This document shows positions 58,411 to 64,000 of a stretch of DNA of 64,000 bases, piece after piece. Under the pieces are notes generated by a model. It was given only the letters and a program-made list of their open reading frames with translations. It ran no database searches and had not been told where the DNA came from. Location: NCBI GenBank assembly GCA_014650015.1, contig BMUD01000029.1:25747-89746 (forward strand). Direction: 5' to 3'. The translations under genes and the position numbers were made by a program. Position 1 is the stretch's first letter. Every line of letters starts with the position of its first letter. The DNA comes from Streptomyces griseoloalbus. Its GTDB lineage: Bacteria > Actinomycetota > Actinomycetes > Streptomycetales > Streptomycetaceae.

Positions 58411-58827
58411 ATGAGCACTCGCTTCGACACGAAGATCGCCGTACTGCTGCGCGAGGACCTGGAACCGTGGCAGCGCCTCAACGTCACCGCGTTCCTGGTC
58501 AGCGGCCTGGGCACGCAGTTCCCGGAGCTGATCGGCGCACCCTACGAGGACGCGGACGACGTGCCGTACCTGCCGATGTTCCGCCAGCCGGTCCTGGTCT
58601 TCCAGGGCACGAAGGAGAACCTGAAGGCGGCCCACACGCGCGCCCTCTCCCGCGCCCTCCCCCGCGCGGTCTTCACCTCGGACCTGTTCGCCACGGGCCA
58701 CGACGAGGCCAACCGCGCGGCGGTCCGCGCCGTGGGCACGGCGGACCTCGACCTGGTCGGCCTGTCGGTCCACGGCCCGAGGAACGCGGTGGACAAGGTG
58801 CTGAAGGGCGCCAGGATGCACCCCTGA
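58411..58827 (+). CDS. DUF2000 family protein
   Basis: A 138-residue protein. TKIAVLLREDLEPWQRLNVT, FLVSGLGTQFPELIGAPYED and PVLVFQGTKENLKAAHTRAL match DUF2000, a Bit1/peptidyl-tRNA-hydrolase-2-like fold of unknown role. It is paired with an AraC regulator. A hairpin terminator follows. Confidence 0.87.
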   Translation: MSTRFDTKIAVLLREDLEPWQRLNVTAFLVSGLGTQFPELIGAPYEDADDVPYLPMFRQPVLVFQGTKENLKAAHTRALSRALPRAVFTSDLFATGHDEANRAAVRAVGTADLDLVGLSVHGPRNAVDKVLKGARMHP

Positions 58828-58846
58828 GACGGCGACGGCGGGGCGC

Positions 58847-58865
58847 CTCCCCCATGACGGGGGAG
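58847..58865 (+). terminator. Hairpin after the DUF2000 gene
   Basis: CTCCCCC and GGGGGAG with a five-base loop, 20 bases after the stop codon. Confidence 0.6.
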
Positions 58866-59222
58866 CACGTCGATCGAGGCCGTGCGGGAGCGGCTTCGCA
58901 CGGTGCTTCCCGCTGTCACGCCTTCTTGACGGTCGCGGTCCCTCTCGTGCCGAAGCGCTTCGGCGACGTACGCGGACAGCCCGCCCTCGGTGGATTCCCC
59001 ACGGACCTCCTCCATCCGGGGTGGGTGTCCTGGCGGTGCGCCGGGGCCGGGAGCCACGTCGTCCCGTGGGCGATTCGGTCCGGGCCGCAGTGTCATGTCG
59101 GGAGCGGTGCGATGCCGGGGAGACGGCCCCTTCCGCGAGGTACAACCATTTCGCCTCCGTACGGGTCCAAGGTCGCAGCTCAAGCGTCCGTCCACAGGAC
59201 GCTTCCAGAACCACGGAGAACC
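58866..59222. other. Intergenic region upstream of the FG-GAP protein
   Basis: About 355 bases without a recognised gene. GTGCGGGAGCGGCTTCGCAC near 58878 can fold into a hairpin. The promoter of the secreted FG-GAP protein should lie in the last 100 bases; AACCACGGAGAACC before its ATG supplies the ribosome binding site. Confidence 0.5.
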
Positions 59223-60677
59223 ATGCGCGCCTCACGCACCGTCCTCGCCGCCGCGGCACTCGCGGCAGCGGTCTGTACCCCGCTCCTCGTCGCCCCCGCG
59301 GCGACCGCCGCCCCCGCCAAGCTCGCTGACGACTTCAACGGCGACGGCTACCGCGACCTCGTCCTGCTCGGCGGGACGCACGGCAAGGACGGCAGGGTCA
59401 CCGTCGTCTACGGCACGTCGACCGGTCCGGGCACCCGGGTGCAGACCATCCACCAGGACTCGGCCGGCATACCCGGCGGGGTGGAGCAGGGTGATGAATG
59501 GGGGTTCGCCGCGACCAGCGCCGACCTCGACCGCGACGGTTACGCCGACCTGGTCGTGGCCTCGCCGGGGGAGGCCGTCGGCGACATCGCGATGCGCGGC
59601 GGCCTGACCGTCGTATGGGGCAGCGCCAAGGGCCTCGGCTCCGGCACCGTCTTCCACTCGCCCATCGCGCCGGAGTACGAGGGCTCGGGCGACCAGTTCG
59701 GACTGGACGTGGTGGCCGGTGACTTCGACGGCGACGGCGACCAGGACCTCACGGCGATCAGCGACAGCCGTGCCGGTGCCGTCCTGCTCAAGGGCCCCTT
59801 CACCCGCACCGGCGGGAAGAGCGGCTGGGCGTCCCTCGGCGGAAGCTACGGCTACCTGAACGCCTCCCAGCTGGCGGCGGGCCGGGTCACCGCCGACGGT
59901 GCCACGGACCTGTACATCATCGGCCGCGACCTCCAGGCCGGGTACGACGACCTGGACCTTCGGGCCTACTTCCACCGCGGCGGCGCCGACTTCACCCGGC
60001 GCGCGAGCCAGCTGCGCGTGCCGGACGACGGCGGCCACCAGATCGGCGGCGGCCCCATCGCCACCATCGGCGACTTCGACAAGGATGGCTACGGCGACCT
60101 GGCCCTCGGCCGCGGCTACGAGCAGCCGGACGGGGAGAAGGGCTACGTCAGCATCCAGTACGGCGGTTCCACCGGCCCCAACACGGCCCGTACGCCGGTG
60201 AAGATCACCCAGAACACGTCGGGCGTACCGGGCGCCTCGGAGAACGAGGACTACTTCGGTGCCGCCGTCACCGCAGGCGACGTCAACGGCGACGGATACG
60301 CCGACCTCGCGGTCGGTGTCCCCGGCGAGGACCTGGGCACCAAGCGCCAGGCCGGCACGGTCACGGTGCTCCTCGGCCGCGCGGGCGGCCTGTCCGGCAC
60401 CGGCGCCAAGTCCTACGACCAGGACACCTCCGGCATCTCGGGCGCGGTCGAGAACGACGACTACTTCGGCCGGAACCTCAAGCTCACCGACTACACCCGC
60501 GACGGCCGCGCCGACCTCCTCATCGACACCAACGAGCAGCTGGACAACACCCGCTGGGGCATGGTCCACCAGCTGAAGGGCTCGACGTCGGGCATCACCG
60601 CGACCGGCTCGAAGACGTACACGGTGAACTCCCTGAAGCTGTCCTACACGACACTGAGCGGTCCCTTCGCCCACTGA
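59223..60677 (+). CDS. Secreted FG-GAP/integrin-alpha-like beta-propeller protein
   Basis: A 484-residue exported protein. The signal peptide is MRASRTVLAAAALAAAVCTP to about residue 30 (ATAAPAK). The body holds repeated calcium-binding loops of the form DxDxDGYxDL: DDFNGDGYRDLVLLGG, ADLDRDGYADLVVASPGEAV, GDFDGDGDQDLTAIS, GDFDKDGYGDLALG, GDVNGDGYADLAVGVPGEDL and TRDGRADLLIDTN. These are blades of a seven-bladed propeller. Such proteins are frequent in Streptomyces secretomes; ligand unknown. Confidence 0.92.
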   Translation: MRASRTVLAAAALAAAVCTPLLVAPAATAAPAKLADDFNGDGYRDLVLLGGTHGKDGRVTVVYGTSTGPGTRVQTIHQDSAGIPGGVEQGDEWGFAATSADLDRDGYADLVVASPGEAVGDIAMRGGLTVVWGSAKGLGSGTVFHSPIAPEYEGSGDQFGLDVVAGDFDGDGDQDLTAISDSRAGAVLLKGPFTRTGGKSGWASLGGSYGYLNASQLAAGRVTADGATDLYIIGRDLQAGYDDLDLRAYFHRGGADFTRRASQLRVPDDGGHQIGGGPIATIGDFDKDGYGDLALGRGYEQPDGEKGYVSIQYGGSTGPNTARTPVKITQNTSGVPGASENEDYFGAAVTAGDVNGDGYADLAVGVPGEDLGTKRQAGTVTVLLGRAGGLSGTGAKSYDQDTSGISGAVENDDYFGRNLKLTDYTRDGRADLLIDTNEQLDNTRWGMVHQLKGSTSGITATGSKTYTVNSLKLSYTTLSGPFAH

Positions 60678-60678
60678 C

Positions 60679-61452
60679 TCAGCGCGAGCAGACCACGCTG
60701 ACGAGGGTGAACGACGCGTAGAAGGGCCCCTGCGAGAGACCGGCGAACCAGTCACGGCCGCGCACCCGGTCGATGTGGCCCTCGTCGATGGCCTTCTGCA
60801 GATTGCGGCCCAGGCCCAGGGTGTGGTCCGCCTCGTGCACGTCACGGAAGACCGGCGCCGTGGCGTGCACGGCCTCGACGCGGAAACCCGCACGCTCGGC
60901 GAGGCGGGCGAGGCTGCGCCCGACGGTCGCGTGGCGGACCACCTCGGCTGTGGTGTAGCGGGTGAAGGCGCGGCTCGTCCCGAGATCCTCCGCGTCGACG
61001 ATCAGGGTGTCCCAGTCGGGCTCGGCCAGCCCGATCCGGGCACCCGGCCGGGTGGCGCGGTGGAGCTGTGCGAGAACGTCCGCGGGTTCCGCCACATGCA
61101 TGAGTACGCGGTCGATCTTGGCCCGGTCCATCGTGCCCGCCGCGACGGGGAGCGCGTGGGCGTCACCCTCGCGGATCTCCACCCGACGCAGACCGGCCGT
61201 GCGCGCGCGGGCCTGGGCGAGCATGTCCTGGTCACGGTCCACACCGATCACGGTGCCGCCGTCCCCGACGCGCTCCGCCAGCGCCGGCAGATCGGTGCCC
61301 GGCCCGCACCCCACGTCCAGGACGGCATGCCCCTCCTGAACGTCCATCAGATCGAGCAACCACTGCTTGTACGCACGGCCCGCCTCGCCGGCGGCGGCTC
61401 GCAGCATGTAGTCGGCCTGGTCGGGTCGGGCCACACCGAGAGTCGATGACAT
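60679..61452 (-). CDS. SAM-dependent methyltransferase
   Basis: A 257-residue methyltransferase. Motif I is VLDVGCGPGTDLPALAERV, the acidic residue after strand two is in VIGVDRDQDMLAQARART, and DAHALPVAAGTMDRAKIDRV is motif II. GYxLRAAAGEAGRAY-type lead residues and RVLMHVAEPADVLAQLHRAT suggest a small-molecule methylase of the UbiE/arsenite-like group. ATG at 61452. It converges on the FG-GAP gene with one base between stops. Substrate unknown. Confidence 0.88.
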   Translation of the reverse strand: MSSTLGVARPDQADYMLRAAAGEAGRAYKQWLLDLMDVQEGHAVLDVGCGPGTDLPALAERVGDGGTVIGVDRDQDMLAQARARTAGLRRVEIREGDAHALPVAAGTMDRAKIDRVLMHVAEPADVLAQLHRATRPGARIGLAEPDWDTLIVDAEDLGTSRAFTRYTTAEVVRHATVGRSLARLAERAGFRVEAVHATAPVFRDVHEADHTLGLGRNLQKAIDEGHIDRVRGRDWFAGLSQGPFYASFTLVSVVCSR

Positions 61453-61665
61453 GCGGGCAAGTCAACCACTCCGGCTCAGGTCCGGGGCAGGTGTCCGGGT
61501 ATCCCGGAGTGGGCCGCGGCGTCGAGCCGGTAGCGGTGGCGCACCCGCTCGTACGACGCCGAACTGGCACGTGCCGTCGCCGACTGAAGCGTCTGCACCC
61601 GAGTCCTGAAACCTGTGGACGGTCCGGCAAGATGCTCGGACCTGGTCACTTCGGGGAGGGAATAC

Positions 61666-62160
61666 ATGGACTCGACGGACGGCGTCATGGATTTGATCCA
61701 TCTGGCCGACAGGCCCGGCACCAGCGGTCACAGTGTCTCCGTTCGCGTTCTGGGTCGTTCCCAACCCGGAATCCTGACCGGCCACGACTTCCTCGACTGC
61801 GAGATTGTCATCGTGGGGGAGTCCGTCAGCGCCAACTTCCCGGTGACCCTCCTCCCTGAGGACCTGGAGGACTGGGAAGACGCTTTGGCGACGCTGGAGG
61901 CCGGTCGGTTCGCCATGTGGCTCGAATCCGGCCGGACTCCCTCAATGACGTTCCAGCCTGACGAGAGCCGAGGGCTCCGGGTGTCCGTTACCGACGGGCC
62001 GTCGTCAGGCGTCACTGTCACCCTCCCGCTGTTCGCACCACCAGAAGCGTGGGCCAGCGAGCAACGCGACCTACTCGCCCGAGTGCGCGAGGCCCATCCT
62101 CGCGAGGTCGTCGAGACTTCACCCGGCTCCTATGAGTGGCGGCGCGCCACCACCGTCTGA
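61666..62160 (+). CDS. DUF5959 family protein
   Basis: A 164-residue protein starting MDSTDGVMDLIHLADRPGTS after GGGGAGGG. VRVLGRSQPGILTGHDFLDC, LLPEDLEDWEDALATLEAGR and MTFQPDESRGLRVSVTDGPS fit the pattern I know as DUF5959 from Streptomyces. No catalytic motif is visible. Its composition is slightly less GC-rich than the core genes, in line with the start of an accessory region. A terminator follows 50 bases after the stop. Confidence 0.72.
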   Translation: MDSTDGVMDLIHLADRPGTSGHSVSVRVLGRSQPGILTGHDFLDCEIVIVGESVSANFPVTLLPEDLEDWEDALATLEAGRFAMWLESGRTPSMTFQPDESRGLRVSVTDGPSSGVTVTLPLFAPPEAWASEQRDLLARVREAHPREVVETSPGSYEWRRATTV

Positions 62161-62210
62161 CGGCCCGATCCGGCATCTGACGGCCCCAAAGACTGCCCAG
62201 CCCCACCAAG

Positions 62211-62249
62211 AAGCCCCCGACCCGCGAGGAAATCGCAGGTCGGGGGCTT
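62211..62249 (+). terminator. Bidirectional terminator after the DUF5959 gene
   Basis: AAGCCCCCGACC (62211-62222) and GGTCGGGGGCTT (62238-62249), a perfect 12-base stem with a 15-base loop. It also lies just after the stop of a minus-strand remnant, so it may have served that gene first. Confidence 0.85.
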
Positions 62250-62261
62250 GAAGGCGCCGCG

Positions 62262-62318
62262 TTACTTCTTCTTGCCCTGGGTCTTGCCGGGGATCTTGGT
62301 GAGCTGCGTTTTTGCTGC
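62262..62318 (-). pseudogene. C-terminal stub of an unidentified basic protein
   Basis: Reading leftward, 18 codons give AAKTQLTKIPGKTQGKKK before TAA, bounded upstream by an in-frame TGA. A lysine-rich tail directly followed by a strong terminator looks like the true end of a gene whose body has been replaced at about 62320. The parent gene is not identified. It may mark the left junction of the accessory segment. Confidence 0.4.
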
Positions 62319-62748
62319 TCAGAGACGGTAGGCCCGTGCGCCTGGTGGTCATCATTGGTCGTCATTGGCCACTGTCGAGCGACCTCGGACGGCCCAGGGA
62401 CGGCCCAGCCTTGCCCGGTGCGGGGCCTCGTTCGGCTACGGCCGGCACCTTCGTCGCGGCCCGTCTCAGCCTCAGCCGACGAAAGCCCGCCACGACGGCG
62501 CGTCAGCCGACCGACCAGGCGCGCGTGTGTCTCGCTGCACCCCCACCGGCCTCAGCCACGTCAATAGGGGTTTGACCAGAGCAACCAGCGACGGCCGACG
62601 CGATGAAAGACTTCTGCCACTGAGCACCGAGCCCGCGGCAAGGGCTATGTCGGGCACCGGTTGACTGTCCGCTGCCCAGTGCAGCTAAGTACATGTCTGT
62701 GGACAGCCAGTATTCGATCTTGCTCGCATGGCATAATGCGACTGATTG
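62319..62748. other. Junction region between core-like and low-GC sequence
   Basis: About 430 bases with no supportable gene. It passes from very high GC to noticeably lower GC at about 62680. CATAATG-type and TATTCGATCTTGCTCG sequence just before the next gene could hold its promoter. No tRNA gene and no obvious attachment-site repeat were found. Confidence 0.5.
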
Positions 62749-62775
62749 GTGGAGGCTCACAATGGGGGTAAAAAG

Positions 62776-63771
62776 TTGCGCGTTATCCTGTCTCACCCAT
62801 ACTCCGGCCCTCTTCATTGGTGGATGCAAAGCGCCGATAAATGGGCAATGTCGACCAGTCCGGAGCACCCGTACTACCGGCATCTGTACGGGAAGGTTGA
62901 CGACCACTTGGACGTTGCCTTAGCTTGCACCGTAATTTTTGATGAGGTAATAATCGCGGCGGCCGATGCGCAATACCCGGAGTCTGAACTGTCGGGTGAC
63001 AATAGCAAGGTGAAAATCTCCGGATTGAACCTCCTTGCCGATTGGGACCCTGTGCACGCCAGCAGGAAGGCACTGGAAGACATTACCGGAGATCTGGCCA
63101 AGGATCCTGTCCTCTCTCGCATTCTTCGAAAGGTCCCCCGAAGCCTTCAGGGGCAAGTCATTCAAGATGTAGCCGTTGACTTGATCCTGATGCGGGAGTA
63201 CAGCGCTCCGGTAGTCTCTTCTCCTGGTCGCAGAGCTATGCTCATCAGGCTTATAGAGATTAACGCTTTGTCTAGTGTCGGGGTCCCGCATATTGCACAG
63301 AACGTGGCAACTCAATCTCAGTCGATGCGTGAGGCTATAGACGACTTGACGAGCTACGTGACGGTTACGGGCTTGACTTTCATGAGCTCGGATGTACGGT
63401 CACTTTCTGGTATCAAGGAAAACCGTCTCGTCCGAAACTATGCGGAGGAGTTTCAGAAAGTTCTCGCATTCGGAGATCCACAGGGCTCCTCTGCAGGCCT
63501 TTTCGAATCGATTAAAAGGGCCTGGAAGAGCCGAGAGCTGCAAGGGAAAATTGCTAACGGCTTTTCTGCGAGCAGCAAGGGACTTTCCCTCCTGGGGTTG
63601 GTTCCAGTGATCGGAACCTTTGCTGAGGCTGCCGCATTGGGGGCTGATGCCACAGCTCTCGCGGCCGAGCAAAGAGAAAAGAAGAATTCGTGGTACGAGA
63701 TCGGCCCTCAGATTCGCCGTCTAGAATCTTTGACGGCATTGCAGCGCCACATTGAGGCGGATGCTGAATAG
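62776..63771 (+). CDS. Unrecognised protein encoded by a low-GC gene
   Basis: About 331 residues; no family recognised. The start is unsure: TTG at 62776 has GGGGG seven bases before it, while GTG at 62749 gives nine more residues without a site. The GGAGG at 62751 instead serves an ATG (62762) in another frame. Visible features: an N-terminal alpha/beta-looking stretch VILSHPYSGPLHWWMQSADK, a helical middle, and near the C-terminus a hydrophobic run GLSLLGLVPVIGTFAEAAAL that could insert in a membrane. Codons ending in A or T are frequent and a TTA leucine codon is at 62920, unlike the rest of the window, so the gene is probably acquired. Confidence 0.75.
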   Translation: MRVILSHPYSGPLHWWMQSADKWAMSTSPEHPYYRHLYGKVDDHLDVALACTVIFDEVIIAAADAQYPESELSGDNSKVKISGLNLLADWDPVHASRKALEDITGDLAKDPVLSRILRKVPRSLQGQVIQDVAVDLILMREYSAPVVSSPGRRAMLIRLIEINALSSVGVPHIAQNVATQSQSMREAIDDLTSYVTVTGLTFMSSDVRSLSGIKENRLVRNYAEEFQKVLAFGDPQGSSAGLFESIKRAWKSRELQGKIANGFSASSKGLSLLGLVPVIGTFAEAAALGADATALAAEQREKKNSWYEIGPQIRRLESLTALQRHIEADAE

Positions 63772-63929
63772 CGGCCAAGTGGCGGCGTTCCCTCTAATTT
63801 GTTGTCTGATGGCTGATTTATTTGCGCGGAACGGGCGCCGGCCGGGCTGGAGCGGGGCGGAGACAGGAGCGCAGGCCCGGCCGGGGGTCGGGCCGCGCGC
63901 GGGGAGCGGAGCGAGTCTCAATGATGAAG

Positions 63930-64000
63930 TCAAGCCGTCTGTGCGATCGGCGGGGCGGGGGTGAAGACCCGGTTGTCGCGTAGGAGGGCCCACAACACAC
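63930..64000 (-). mobile_element. IS110-type transposase, C-terminal end (runs off the window)
   Basis: Reading leftward from the window edge, 22 codons give VLWALLRDNRVFTPAPPIAQ then TA and a stop. VLWALLRDxRxF near the end is typical of IS110/IS116/IS902 family transposases. The rest lies outside the window. The 150 bases between this stop and the low-GC gene may include the end of the element; IS110 elements lack terminal inverted repeats, so no boundary can be placed. Confidence 0.65.

Overview
The window is chromosomal DNA from a Streptomyces. It is very GC-rich almost throughout and uses GTG/ATG starts with GGAGG-type ribosome binding sites. It carries actinobacterial marker genes: mycothiol synthase MshD, the mycothiol glycosyltransferase MshA, the orphan nitrogen regulator GlnR, the nickel regulator Nur, and an RsiG-type anti-sigma factor of WhiG. 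From memory, the gene order resembles the ppk to mshA segment of Streptomyces core chromosomes such as S. coelicolor; this was not checked by alignment.

Layout. 1-7.9 kb: CHAD protein, ppk, a decayed sigma factor/ABC transporter remnant, mshD, a secreted 5'-nucleotidase, an ornithine cyclodeaminase-like gene with a TTA codon. 8.1-15.5 kb, all minus strand: a fused pectate lyase/pectin methylesterase, an envelope-stress-like protease/response regulator/kinase set, a LacI regulator, glnR. 15.8-21.4 kb: an alpha/beta hydrolase with a Gly/Ser-rich insert, MoaD/ThiS-like protein, membrane protein, a repeat-filled intergenic region, an LmeA-like lipoprotein-binding protein, then a cysteine-responsive sulfur operon (Cys-containing leader peptide, rhodanese cysA, DUF1416). 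21.5-29.7 kb: DsrE protein, three consecutive membrane proteins, nitrobindin-like protein, a type I restriction remnant, nur, ygfZ, dtd, rsiG, an Eis-like acetyltransferase.

29.9-35.1 kb holds a tandemly duplicated module, each unit a roughly 60-residue membrane protein divergent from a GntR regulator, with homologous promoters and an identical-type operator, followed by a HAD phosphatase, a phosphotransferase-like kinase and a deletion chimera of a TetR regulator and a HelD/HelR-type helicase. 35.1-42 kb: an oxidoreductase/HxlR pair and a GntR(FCD)-controlled aminotransferase plus sugar ABC importer operon without its own ATPase. 42-50 kb: two DinB-fold proteins of thiol-transferase type, a GNAT, a frameshifted esterase, a 29-bp tandem repeat, an ECF41 sigma factor, and a MarR/hydrolase pair. 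49.5-57.4 kb: an XRE regulator with a 28-bp perfect palindrome, an HBHA-like protein, DUF2516, a receiver-PP2C phosphatase, NlpC/P60 hydrolase, methyltransferase, mshA and a YbjN protein.

57.5-64 kb is accessory: AraC/DUF2000 pair, FG-GAP secreted protein, methyltransferase, DUF5959 protein, then an abrupt drop in GC with one unrecognised gene and the C-terminal end of an IS110-type transposase at the window edge. Across the window several genes have been removed by internal deletion, leaving joined gene ends, so erosion by small deletions is a recurring theme.
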